From assembly GCF_009733865.1 (NCBI RefSeq), contig NZ_WOFB01000014.1, positions 123,320 through 187,319 on the forward strand: a stretch of DNA of 64,000 nucleotides, in the 5' to 3' direction. Positions 27,591 through 37,147 of the stretch are shown piece by piece. The translations under genes and the position numbers were made by a program. This DNA comes from Oceanobacillus salinisoli. GTDB taxonomy: Bacteria; Bacillota; Bacilli; Bacillales; Amphibacillaceae. The notes below the pieces were generated by a model. It did no database searches and was not told the origin of the DNA. It saw only the letters and a program-made list of their open reading frames with translations. The first letter of the stretch is position 1, and each line of letters starts with the position of its first letter.

Positions 27591-27800
27591 TTACGGAGTA
27601 GTAGTATCTGTAGTAGTGGATGGCGTAATACCGTTTTCTGTTAATCCGCCAGTGATAGACTCAAACATGGACATAATCTGGCCGCGGAACATAACTAAAA
27701 GTCCGATAACTCCTACAGCAATAACTCCTAATACTAAACCATACTCTGTCATACCTTGACCTTGTTCTTCAGCAAATAATCCTTTGATTTTGTTTAACAT
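27591..27800 (-). CDS. flp: Flp-type pilin 2
   Basis: A 69-residue Flp prepilin. The leader LNKIKGLFAEEQG is followed by QGMTEYGLVLGVIAVGVIGLLVMF; cleavage after Gly leaves Glu5-Tyr6, the Flp signature. The C terminus ends in a Thr-rich tail (TTTDTTTP) not found in the sister gene. It lies 33 bases after flp1 and has its own GGAGAG site. Confidence 0.93.
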   Translation of the reverse strand: MLNKIKGLFAEEQGQGMTEYGLVLGVIAVGVIGLLVMFRGQIMSMFESITGGLTENGITPSTTTDTTTP

Positions 27801-27833
27801 ATCGTTCTCTCCTTTTATATTAAAAATGATTAA

Positions 27834-28028
27834 TTAGTTGTTTGTTGACTCTGTTACACCATTTTGTGACAAGTCGCCGGTAATCGTTTCAAATAAGGAC
27901 ATGATCTGGCCGCGGAACATGACTAATAGCCCGATAACACCTACAGCAATAACCCCTAATACTAAGCCATACTCTGTCATACCTTGACCTTGTTCTTCCG
28001 TAAATAATCCTTTAATTTTGTTTAACAT
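27834..28028 (-). CDS. flp: Flp-type pilin 1
   Basis: A 64-residue Flp prepilin, identical to its neighbour over nearly all of the first 47 residues and different in the C-terminal 15 (ETITGDLSQNGVTESTNN against ESITGGLTENGITP). Same predicted processing site G/QGMTEY. The pair is a recent tandem duplication or is kept similar by gene conversion. Confidence 0.93.
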   Translation of the reverse strand: MLNKIKGLFTEEQGQGMTEYGLVLGVIAVGVIGLLVMFRGQIMSLFETITGDLSQNGVTESTNN

Positions 28029-28071
28029 GAAATTCTCTCCTCTTATATTAAATTTTAAATAGTTTTTTTGT

Positions 28072-28416
28072 TTAGCCCTGCAAAGCTATTTTCTGTCCAA
28101 CAGCCACAGAGGTACGCTTAATCGTGCCAGCCGGAAGCTCAATCACTGATTTAGTATTGTCAATACGTTTACCGATTTTGCCAGGATCTAATCCTTCTTC
28201 CATTCCAACGATCTCGTTATTTTGATTAAGGTATAAAATATCAATGCTAAATTTCATAAAGAAAGTATGGATGGAAGAACAAGGCATAATATGAAGACCT
28301 GAATTTTCAGGCATGCTTTTTTTCAGCATTAAACCTTTAAATCGGCTAAAAAACGAATATGCTTCTTTTACATTTACAGCTATGATTGTATCCGTGTTAA
28401 CGCAGATTAATTTAAT
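28072..28416 (-). CDS. DUF192 protein at the head of the Tad operon, apparent ATT start
   Basis: A DUF192 domain protein: FKGLMLKKSMPENSGLHIMPCSSIHTFFMKF, then DILYLNQNNEIVGM and VIELPAGTIKR. Members are often linked to Tad loci or exported; function is unclear. The frame is open to an ATG at 28485, but that codon has no ribosome site. A strong GGGAGG (28425-28430) lies 8 bases before ATT 28416, which would give a normal N terminus IKLICVNTDTI; GTG 28425 overlaps the site. I list the ATT start as most likely; the protein would be 114 residues. No signal peptide. Confidence 0.75.
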   Translation of the reverse strand: MKLICVNTDTIIAVNVKEAYSFFSRFKGLMLKKSMPENSGLHIMPCSSIHTFFMKFSIDILYLNQNNEIVGMEEGLDPGKIGKRIDNTKSVIELPAGTIKRTSVAVGQKIALQG

Positions 28417-28599
28417 CTCTTGCACCTCCCGTGGTGTTTTAGCTGGTGTAGCGCTGCTGACCAACTTACATTCCCTATTATGCATGGCAATCGAAATTAA
28501 AAATATCCCCCACCATTCCTAAACTACAGATTTTCTTAATACAGGAACGGGCTCCTATTTGGCCTTAGAACAGGTCATTTGTCATAGGAGTAAGAACAA

Positions 28600-28797
28600 A
28601 AGCGCAAGCGCCCGTTTAGCGACGTACGGACTGCCCCTGGCCATGCCAGGTGGTTCGGTGTTGCCGTGCAAAGCGGCGGTTTTAACCGAACAGTCCCCGC
28701 AGGAGATAAAGGAAACACGACGAACGAAGGGAGTCGATGTTGACTTATCGTGCGGAGGCGAAGGAAGTCTCGCTATCGCTGGGCGCTGGAGCTGGAT
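28600..28797 (+). repeat. Structured dispersed repeat, copy 2 (198 bp)
   Basis: Same element as 15788-16045 and 55219-55400, in the same orientation. GGACTG near the start pairs with CAGTCC in the middle, closing nested hairpins (CCTGGC/GCCAGG). The ends AGCGCCC-GTTT-AGCGAC and CGCTGGGCGCT are complementary. It lies between the Tad operon and the LuxR-type regulator gene. Confidence 0.88.
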
Positions 28798-28858
28798 GTG
28801 CCTACTTATAGTAATAAAAATTATCCACAGGTTTTACATTTTATAATTTCCAATGAAA

Positions 28859-28882
28859 AAACCTCCTAATTATAGGAGGTTT
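28859..28882 (-). terminator. Terminator of the LuxR-type regulator gene
   Basis: AAACCTCCTA and TAGGAGGTTT form a 10-bp stem with loop ATTA; on the minus strand TTTTT follows. It overlaps the regulator stop codon. Confidence 0.9.
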
Positions 28883-30995
28883 AGCCTGATTGGTGCTTTA
28901 ACCGGTATACTTTGGAGATAGCGTGGGCCCGGTCTGGCACTTCTAATTTTTGAAAAATCTTCGTCACATGGTTTTTCACCGTATGACCACTTATATATAA
29001 CTGTTCGGCAATTTCCTTGTTATTATATCCTTGAATGACCAAATCCAGTACTTCCTGCTCCCTTGGGGAAAGTTTTAGCTGTTTGATTGTATTCGTTACA
29101 GAATCAAGCTCCTGTTCTGTTACAATGGATTCGTTTAAGGTGATTTCCTCTTCTATTACCTGTGTCTCATATAGGAATGCTTTAAATTCTTGAACCATTC
29201 CTCCACCATGATGAGAATTTACTATCGTGTCTATAGACTTCTTATCCAGGTATGACATAACAAGTGCATATACTTGTGCACTAACACTAGCAGTATCCCA
29301 ATTTCCATTAAAATCCTTAGTTAATAGGGCATTCCCTTCCTCAATGATGGTACCGATTCGAGTTGCTGGTAACATCTCTTGAATAAATCCAGGTGAGTAA
29401 TATGATAAAAGGCAAGCATGGGTCACATAATTGACTACCGGAATAGTTAGACCTTGACTCTCAGCGAATTCCTTCGCGAGTTTCGCTGCCTCTTCCGCAA
29501 TAGAATAGGCCTCTTTATCAAATTGCTCGATGGCATGGAAAAGAGAATGAATCAATTTGTCATCCAGACCGTTCTCTTCCTGTTCAACAATTTGTAAAGA
29601 GATTCCACCCATAATGGACAACGTCTGTATAAAGTTAACATGTTCCTGTAATTGTTCCTTATTAAACTCGCTTGTCCCAACACAAAGTACACCAAAAAGC
29701 CTTCCGCGATTCCATAATGGGCATTCAATGGTCATAACTCCCCATGGTGTTTCATTTATGATTGGAGTTAAATTTTCAAATTCCTGGTTAGATTCGGTAT
29801 GGAGCAAATAGTTTTCCGCAACTTGCTTTGCATAGTCACTTAAATGACCATCTACATTTCCGCGAGAGACCAATTTGACATTTTCACTTTGTTGTTCTTT
29901 AAGAATCACACATGAAAATGGGCCTTTTACCAGATTCAGGCTGATATCCACTAATATATAAATGATTCTCTTTAAATCATGTGTGGATACCATGAGCTTA
30001 CAGACTTCGATCAATGATGTTAAACGATTTAACTGCTGAACATTATCCGTATGCAAATCCTGAATCAAATAACCTGTCTCCAGGAGTATTCCCAAAGCTT
30101 TTCCTAATTCGACGGTATGATTTGAAAATCTCGCGTTGGAATGACACCCGCCAAATAATAATGTACGGGAACCATCATTCCGTTTTATCGGAAAACAGAA
30201 AAAGGATTTTGGATGCAGAGAATAGCGCCTTAATGAAATAGCCCGGGGATCTTTATCCACATTTTCCCAAAACTCATGGCCATCCGTTATTAGAGGACGG
30301 CCCAAAAGACCTTCACCAGGTGAAAATGTCATTCCTTTTAAGGATTGAATAGCTTTTCCAAATACATCCGTTACTTCATACTGTTCCTCTGTCACTTTAT
30401 TCGCAATACCAAGAAACTCATATTCCTGATGCCTTTCTAAAAAACCTTCCAAAATTTCAGCTGTATTTGTCCCCGTCTGCTTTACTTGCTGAAATAGCTG
30501 ATTTTGCATTTGTATAGTTGACCCTGCATCCTTATCTTTCAAACACAAGGAAGCTAGGTGTGCCAGTTTTTTCATTCCTGCGATAAATTCCTGCTTTTTG
30601 TCCGGAGTATATATTGGCGTTTCTTTTATTATTTTATCTTCATTCATTTGTAATTGTTCTTGAATAAGATGCTGTGTTCCATCCTCAATCATTAGTCCCG
30701 CCCATAAAAAGTATCTTCTCCCATCTTCTAGATGAACGGGTGTAACAATCATAAATATGCCAGGGAGGATATCATAAATAAATGGAGTGGTGAACGTCCA
30801 CTTTTTTTGTTCTGAGCTATCGATAACTCTTTTGATTTCATCGAACCTCTTCTCATAAAACCAATTAAATAACCGATTGCTGCCTTTTGGGTGGAGAATA
30901 AGCTTTCCGTTTTCATTGGTGATGATAATGGAAAGACCATAATTTTCCGCATAAATCGCCTGAAGCTCCTCTAACAGTTCTAAAGAAGGATTCAT
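28881..30995 (-). CDS. Multidomain LuxR-type transcriptional regulator
   Basis: A 704-residue regulator. Residues 1-120 look like a PocR-type sensory domain (LQAIYAENYGLSIIITNENG ... FLWAGLMI). Residues about 180-310 and 325-470 resemble two GAF domains. A helical region follows, and the C terminus (about 640-700) is a clear LuxR HTH: LSPREQEVLDLVIQGYNNKEIAEQLYISGHTVKNHV. No receiver or ATPase domain. It follows a small gene by ATGA overlap and faces away from nothing but a repeat, with the Tad operon downstream on the same strand, so control of the pilus genes is plausible but unproven. Confidence 0.85.
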   Translation of the reverse strand: MNPSLELLEELQAIYAENYGLSIIITNENGKLILHPKGSNRLFNWFYEKRFDEIKRVIDSSEQKKWTFTTPFIYDILPGIFMIVTPVHLEDGRRYFLWAGLMIEDGTQHLIQEQLQMNEDKIIKETPIYTPDKKQEFIAGMKKLAHLASLCLKDKDAGSTIQMQNQLFQQVKQTGTNTAEILEGFLERHQEYEFLGIANKVTEEQYEVTDVFGKAIQSLKGMTFSPGEGLLGRPLITDGHEFWENVDKDPRAISLRRYSLHPKSFFCFPIKRNDGSRTLLFGGCHSNARFSNHTVELGKALGILLETGYLIQDLHTDNVQQLNRLTSLIEVCKLMVSTHDLKRIIYILVDISLNLVKGPFSCVILKEQQSENVKLVSRGNVDGHLSDYAKQVAENYLLHTESNQEFENLTPIINETPWGVMTIECPLWNRGRLFGVLCVGTSEFNKEQLQEHVNFIQTLSIMGGISLQIVEQEENGLDDKLIHSLFHAIEQFDKEAYSIAEEAAKLAKEFAESQGLTIPVVNYVTHACLLSYYSPGFIQEMLPATRIGTIIEEGNALLTKDFNGNWDTASVSAQVYALVMSYLDKKSIDTIVNSHHGGGMVQEFKAFLYETQVIEEEITLNESIVTEQELDSVTNTIKQLKLSPREQEVLDLVIQGYNNKEIAEQLYISGHTVKNHVTKIFQKLEVPDRAHAISKVYRLKHQSG

Positions 30996-31243
30996 GCTTT
31001 CCTTTTTTCACCATCAAGCTTTGTTATGACAACTGGTTCCTTATAGCGATATAGCGGAGAATCATCATCACCAAGATTCTGAAGTATTCCCTGATTTACT
31101 AATTGCAATAAAACAGGAAGGATTTCTTCTTTCGCTCGATCTAGTTTGGCTGCTATGCCTTCGATGGATTCAATCATATATGGATTAGATTGAAAAAGCA
31201 ATGTACATTCCATTTGTAATGGCAGCATTTCCTTTTGTACCAT
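30992..31243 (-). CDS. Small protein with winged-helix-like pattern, partner of the LuxR-type regulator
   Basis: An 83-residue protein. The middle (SIEGIAAKLDRAKEEILPVLLQLVNQGILQNL) reads like a small winged helix, and the C-terminal part (SPLYRYKEP) like the wing. It overlaps the regulator gene (ATGA at 30992-30995), so both are made together. RBS GAGGAGGGGAA is strong. No named family recognised. It may be a regulatory partner. Confidence 0.75.
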   Translation of the reverse strand: MVQKEMLPLQMECTLLFQSNPYMIESIEGIAAKLDRAKEEILPVLLQLVNQGILQNLGDDDSPLYRYKEPVVITKLDGEKRKA

Positions 31244-31264
31244 TATTTCCCCTCCTCATATGCA

Positions 31265-31326
31265 GAGAACACTACGAAAAAACGTTAGCTATTATTATAT
31301 AAAGTAAAAACTATCCGTAGTATCTC
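31265..31326 (-). promoter_or_regulatory. Promoter of the LuxR-type regulator operon with inverted repeat
   Basis: On the minus strand TATAAT (31294-31299) has a weak -35 (TACTAC, 31317-31322) 17 bases upstream. GAGAACACTACG (31265-31276) and CGTAGTATCTC (31316-31326) are inverted repeats on both sides of the -10. The poor -35 lying within one arm suggests an activator or autoregulatory site. Confidence 0.55.
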
Positions 31327-31469
31327 CAACAATCTTTCAAACATGTATTTTTTCCTTACAAACCGTATCTACGTTAACACTTTCATAGACACACCCCCAT
31401 ACTATCCCATAAACCACAAAATATATATCCCCTATCATTCCCGTTTTGATGCTTTTTCGGTGCTTTTTT

Positions 31470-31500
31470 GGTGCCTGTCACTTCCCGGAATTTGTCGAAT
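31470..31500 (+). repeat. 31-bp dispersed motif, single copy
   Basis: GGTGCCTGTCACTTCCCGGA-ATTTGTCGAAT, one of eight copies in 20.6-39.3 kb. It sits in the 413-base gap before the LysM gene, which otherwise holds only a leader hairpin. Confidence 0.85.
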
Positions 31501-31543
31501 GTTGTCGTGGATCTAAGTAGTAAAGGGTGTTTTTAAGTATATT

Positions 31544-31569
31544 CCCTGTTTAGGAGTGATTAAACAGGG
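31544..31569 (+). promoter_or_regulatory. Leader hairpin upstream of the LysM gene
   Basis: CCCTGTTTA and TAAACAGGG form a perfect 9-bp stem with loop GGAGTGAT, about 90 bases before the start codon. No T-run follows. The loop carries GGAGTGA, which resembles a ribosome binding site or protein-binding loop. Confidence 0.45.
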
Positions 31570-31656
31570 CATTCATTCATAGAGACTATCTGGATGCATG
31601 AAGGTTGTCCTTATAGGAATAATAATACTTACTTACAATGTTAAGGAGTGTTTATA

Positions 31657-34600
31657 TTGGTACCAATTGAACGGTATGAACTGCAGAAATCAGGTGATGA
31701 TTATACACTAGTTGTCTATTTAGATTCGAGCCTTGCAGAGTTTTCGGAAGAACTGGGCCAAATTCCAGGCAAGCGCCAGGAATATACTGAACAAATGGAA
31801 AACTTGGCTAGGCGTAGGTTTCCAAAAATTAAAATTAAATATGTGAAAATTATGATCGGCACAATGCTTGTTTCTTCACTTTATCTAGGTGACACAACAT
31901 TCGCCTCCGCACAATCAACTACACAAATTGAACAGACGCTTGACGTTTATACCGTAAAAACAGGTGACAGTTTATCATTAATCGCTAAAAATCATGATGT
32001 TACAGTGAATGCCCTTAAAGAGGTCAACCAATTAAGATCAGATACGATCTATGTTGGGCAATTACTGAACTTGCCTTACACAACTTACAAAGTTACGTCT
32101 GGTGACACCCTGTATCGAATTGCTACTAGTCACGGAACAACAACAGATACGATTAAATCCTATAATAACTTAACTTCTGATTCTATTTTTATCGGACAAG
32201 CAATTAAAATTCCATATAATGAAACACAAAACAATCAGACACCGGCTGCCCAAGCAGAAACAGAAGAAGAACCTGATCCAACCACAGAAGAAGTTCCAAC
32301 TACCTATACAGTACAACCGGGGGATACTTTATACGGTATTGCAGTTAAATTAAATACCACCGTTACCAAAATTAAAGAATAAAATAATTTAAGTTCGGAT
32401 AACATTTCCATTGGACAGGTTCTACTCATCTCTGAAATAACAGAACAGCCAGCACCTGAAACTCCGCTTCCAGCGGACACGGAGAGAGAGGAAACACCTT
32501 CTGTTTCCTATACCGTTGTTGCTGGGGATTCCCTATCAGTGATAGCAAATAAGTTTCATACAACGGTAAGTGCAATTAAAGACTATAATCATTTAACTTC
32601 AGATATCATTTATATAGGACAGAAATTAGAAATTCCCCAGTCCGCTGCCAGCGACCCTGAAGTGACACAAACAGATGAGCCAACTGACACTGCAGAACCA
32701 ATCGGAACGGATGGATCAGAAGAAACTGTGGAAGAAGCAGCTGAAGATCCTGCAGAAAACACGACCTATACCGTTGTTGCCGGGGACTCATTATCTGTTA
32801 TCGCAAAAAGGTTTGATACAACGGTATCCGACATTAAAACCTTGAATCAGCTTACATCAGATACGATATTTATCGGTCAGCAAATTGAAATTCCCGATGA
32901 AAAAATGATGACTGAACCGGAAATCGTTACACCGAGTATTCCATCTTTATTAAATTTGGAGCCAATTTTTAGTGGCAATCATACTGCTTATCCGATTAGC
33001 GGAACCACAGATCCCAATCTAAGAGTTGAAATCATGGTGCGTGATTCTAACCATAACGAATTTACTTATACAGCTGCATCCAATAACGAGGGATTTTTTG
33101 ATACTGCGATTGATGTTGCCAACCTTTCAGATGGAGATATAGAAGTTGCCATTACAGCTATGAATAAGTCCGGACAGAGAAGTGACACGTTACAAACAAT
33201 GACGTCCAAGGTGACATCGATCGACGCTCCTGTTTTTCAAGCTTCTGCCGATATTATTAACCAGCAGACAGAGAAGGAATTTACGATCACCGGAACAGGT
33301 ACGACAGGTTCCACTATTTTTGTTCGAATATTGGACGAAGTTGGAAATGAACATGCTACTGAAATACAATTGGATAATAATGATGATTTTTCACAAACCA
33401 TTGACTTAAGTGGACTTTCTGATTCTACATTAGAAATTGAGCTAATGCAGCGTGATCAGCTAGGGAACAGAAGCGAGGCTGTCCGTGTCTATGTCGAAAA
33501 GGATACTACAGCACCGGATATTCCGGTTATCCACAATGAAGAATATATTAACAGCGAGAATGAAAAATCCTACGTTCTAACCGGGAACGCTGATGCGGGG
33601 AATGAACTTCTCTTTACTATTACCGATGAACAAAACCAAACCACTACCATTAGAGGAGAGGCAAACTCGGAAGGGAATTTTGCGATTCCAGTAAATGTAG
33701 CCGAATTTGCTGATGGTGATATTACCGTTCAGGCCCAGCAAATAGACAGAGCAGGCAATTTAAGTGATTTAACTACTGCAACACTAGTAAAACATACGGC
33801 TATTCCTAGTATAGACGTACAAGCATTAGAAACGATCTTTAGTGGAAATGAAAGGGATTATACGATTTCTGGAGTGTCTGATGTCGACAGTACCATCCAT
33901 GTCACATTATCTGATGGAGAAACAGAATTAAAAGGGGCAGCAACAGCTGACAACCGTGGTAATTTTCATATTCCTCTTCATTTAGGTTCTCTGAAAGATG
34001 GTATGGTTGAAGTTACTATTCAATCCATATCACCTTATGGAAATAAAAGCGAAATCCGCAATCAATCTATTCTAAAAGATACTCTTGCTCCTGAAATGGT
34101 TAATTTTGAAATGGACAGCTATGTAAATAACAAAAATCAAGACGACTTTTTGATTCAGGGAATAACAGAAGAAGATGATGTTACGGTTTTGATACGTGTA
34201 TCCGATGAAGAAACGCAACTAACAGATGAGGTTGTTGCTGAAAATGGTTCATTCCAATTTTCAATGGATTTAAGTACGTTAATGAACGGACTATTAACAA
34301 TGGAAGTAACTTTAGTTGATAAAGCTGGCAATACTAGTGACGTAAATAATTTTCGGATTGAAAAAGACACAGAAATTAGTACCCCTACCATTACAAGAAG
34401 CGGCTATGCAGTAGCAGGTAATGAGATGATATTTAATATAGTTGGAACTGCGGAACCCACTTCGACCATAACAATTGAAATTACTGATAGGAATGGGGAA
34501 ATCGTTAAAACCGTTATTCATGATGTAGATGAAAATGGGATTTTTAATTTGGATATCTCCTTGGAGGGACTTAATCCGAATGAGGAGTATACGTATTATT

Positions 34601-35991
34601 TAAGCCAGTCAGATTTGTCCGGTAATGTCAGCGAAATCATTACACCAACAACACTCTATCATACCGTCGAGCCTGGTGATACATTGAATGTCATTGCCAA
34701 AAGATACAACACAACCGTTGATGCCATTCGTTCCTTAAATAATCTTTCCGGTGACTTAATATATGTGGATCAGCAATTGAGATTACCGGTAACTGCTGGG
34801 TCCACTCTAAGTTTAGGTTATATGTATTTTGGAGATGTTAAAAACTTTACCAATCAGGTGTTGCTTACGGAAAAATCTTTTAATACTGTTTCTCCAAGCT
34901 ATTTTGACCTACATTCAGATGGAACACTGAAGCTGACACACTTAGTTGATCGAACATTTGTAGAGAACATGCATCAGCAAGGCATTCGGGTAGTCCCATT
35001 TCTAAGCAACCATTGGGATAGAGAAGTTGGTAGAGCAATGCTTGATAATCGTGAACAAGCTGCAAGACAAATTGCTGATGCCGTCATAAGATACAATTTA
35101 GACGGAGTGAACGTGGATATTGAAAATATCACCCATCAGGATCGCGAAGCTTTCACAGAGTTCGTTCGATTATTAAGAGAGTTGCTTCCCGCTTCAAAGG
35201 AAGTTTCCGTAGCTGTCGCAGCAAATCCAAATGGTTGGAACGTCGGTTGGCATGGTGCGTACGACTATAATGCTTTATCACAACATGCCGATTATCTAAT
35301 GATGATGACCTATGATGAAAGCTATCCCGGTTCTGACCCAGGTCCAGTCGCCAGTTTTGATTGGGTCGAGCAATCCATTCAATATGCCCTCACTCAAGGA
35401 GTACCAAGAGATAAAGTCGTTTTTGGTCTAGCTCAGTATGGACGTTTTTGGAAAGAAGGGGCAGCAATTGGTGGGGATGGGATATCGAATTATCAAATCA
35501 AAGAATTGCTACAGAAATACGAAAACACAGTTACATTTGATGAAGCCAGTAAAAGTATGAAAGCTATTGTAACCATCAAAGAAGGCGATCCGAAAATGTA
35601 TATGATGGGAGCACCATTATCTCCTGGGACATATACGATTTGGTTTGAAAATGAACAATCATACGCGGCTAAAATCTCTTTAGTTCAAGAATACGGTATT
35701 CGCGGTGTCGGACACTGGAGTATTGGTCAGGAAGACAGGTCGATTTGGAGTGCTTATCCAACCTGGTTTGCAGCCAAGGATACTGCCGTGGAAAATTTCA
35801 CGGAACAAACGGAAAATCCAGAGCCAGAGCAAGTAGCTGCCGAAGAACAAGTTAATACGTATACCGTAGTTTCCGGAGACAGTTTATGGAAAATAGCCGC
35901 ATCGCATAACACTACGGTAGACACAATAAAAGAACTGAACAACCTAACTACAGACACCATCTATATCGGCCAAACCTTAAAACTACCATAG
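31657..35991 (+). pseudogene. Large LysM / Ig-like / GH18 cell-wall protein, split by an in-frame TAA
   Basis: One frame runs from TTG 31657 (8 bases after AAGGAG) to TAG 35991 except for TAA 32380-32382, which stands where LysM copies elsewhere have Tyr or Leu (IKE-stop-NNLSSDN against [11 protein letters not shown]). Intact, it would give about 1443 residues: a short N-terminal domain, a membrane/signal segment (about 68-85), five LysM repeats, six Ig-like repeats of about 95 residues, a sixth LysM, a GH18 domain with catalytic DGVNVDIEN, and a seventh LysM. LysM binds peptidoglycan or chitin; GH18 suggests N-acetylglucosaminidase action. After the stop only a GTG at 32539 without ribosome site could restart. 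Either a pseudogene, a read-through gene or a sequencing error. Confidence 0.85.
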
Positions 35992-36090
35992 GTGCCTGTC
36001 ACTTCCCGAATTTTGTCGAATACCACATGAGGCTATGGTCCAAATACCATAGCCTTTTTGCGTGCCTGTTACTTCCCGGTTTTTGTCGAT
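35991..36090. repeat. Repeat-terminator-repeat unit 2
   Basis: The 31-bp motif at 35991-36021 and a diverged copy at 36061-36090 enclose a terminator, as at 20688-20797. The first copy begins directly at the stop codon of the LysM gene. Confidence 0.9.
36030..36059 (+). terminator. Intrinsic terminator of the LysM gene
   Basis: AGGCTATGGT (36030-36039) pairs with ACCATAGCCT (36046-36055), followed by TTTT. Same stem as at 20726-20758. Confidence 0.92.
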
Positions 36091-36567
36091 ATTTGTTTAG
36101 TTTATTCTTTTTAATCCACGGGTACACTATTTTATACGCATGCTTAAAACCGGCTTAAAACTATATTTCTAAGTTTGTGAACATATTATTAATATTTACA
36201 TATTATAAATTTGGATAAGTACTAGTTATTGCGCAATATCATGTGTTAAATGGTAAACATTTCACAAACTCTCCCTTAAACAATTAGAAGGAAGAGGAAA
36301 TTTACAACATAAAATATTATAAAAGAAATTACTTATTAGAAAAACCTATAATCAACTTATATTTTTAGTGAATTTATTCGTTTCCCTTAATTTGGGACGT
36401 TAAAATTTCAGCTAAGTCGTTCCCACTTCCTGGCTAAATTTTATACTTTAACTTACGTGTAAAAGATGAACTAATGGTAAAATGAAGCGATTTCATTTAT
36501 AATATAATTAGTGAAATCATTCACATAAAAATATACCGTTTATTAAACTACAAGGAGAGTTCTGCTT
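36091..36567. promoter_or_regulatory. Long AT-rich intergenic region with candidate promoter/operator
   Basis: No gene is visible. Near the right end TATAAT boxes (36498-36503, 36503-36508) are flanked by GATTTCA (36489-36495) and TGAAATC (36512-36518), and GTGAAATCATTCAC (36511-36524) is itself an inverted repeat. This could be a regulated promoter for the gene at 36568. The rest appears empty. Confidence 0.4.
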
Positions 36568-36957
36568 ATGAATATACACACACCAGTAATTCAACAAGCT
36601 AGCCTATTAAGTAAATTAACAAAGGCACACACATTATCGGATTATACGTATCAGACACCAGGCGTGATTAACCAGGAAAGTATCAGATATAACATTCCAG
36701 GCTATCATACAACCCAACTTATAATTGAAGCATCCATTGACGTTCCTGCCCCAGGTCTTTATAAAGTAAAAATCAAAGTAGAAGAAAACTGGTATGACGG
36801 AATCGCCATGGTATCTAAGTTAATTACGGATAACTCTAACGACCGAATCATCAAAGTATTTATTAAAGATTTAAAGATACCTTATAAGAACGAAAGGATT
36901 GCTGTTGCTTGGTATCACACTATCGATACCTATTATATGGGAGAAAAAGGCGAATAG
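36568..36957 (+). CDS. Hypothetical 129-residue cytoplasmic protein
   Basis: A 129-residue soluble protein without signal peptide or membrane segment. Predicted mainly beta (LIIEASIDVPAPGLYKVKIKV, RIIKVFIKDLKIPYKNERIAVAWYH). It has AGGAGAG 9 bases before the ATG and a very AT-rich, apparently regulated promoter region. Stand-alone; the next gene has its own promoter. I do not recognise a family and assign no function. Confidence 0.7.
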   Translation: MNIHTPVIQQASLLSKLTKAHTLSDYTYQTPGVINQESIRYNIPGYHTTQLIIEASIDVPAPGLYKVKIKVEENWYDGIAMVSKLITDNSNDRIIKVFIKDLKIPYKNERIAVAWYHTIDTYYMGEKGE

Positions 36958-37091
36958 ATATTGTGGAGCAAAAACTTCTTCATTCTATATTCTCACAGCT
37001 TTCACCCAATGGGTTTATCCCCTATATGTCGCCTATTCCCCTCCCTATTTAAATCCGCCTTTCCCTTTATAAAAACGTATTTGAAGCTTAA

Positions 37092-37121
37092 TTGGCATAA
37101 TTATCCTATTTACACTATAAT
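37092..37121 (+). promoter_or_regulatory. SigA promoter of the AI-2E transporter gene
   Basis: TTGGCA (37092-37097), 18-base spacer, TATAAT (37116-37121). TTTACACTA and TAGTGTGAAA form an imperfect inverted repeat across the -10 and start region, a possible operator. Confidence 0.75.
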
Positions 37122-37147
37122 AGCTTTAGTGTGAAAGGAGCATGTAG

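Noticed and set aside
28559..28846. 95-codon open frame through repeat copy 2
   Set aside because: It is a translation of the structured repeat; the frame is not kept in the other copies.
32539..35991. Second part of the LysM gene as an independent gene
   Set aside because: The only start is a GTG inside a LysM repeat without ribosome site; it is the same frame as the first part.
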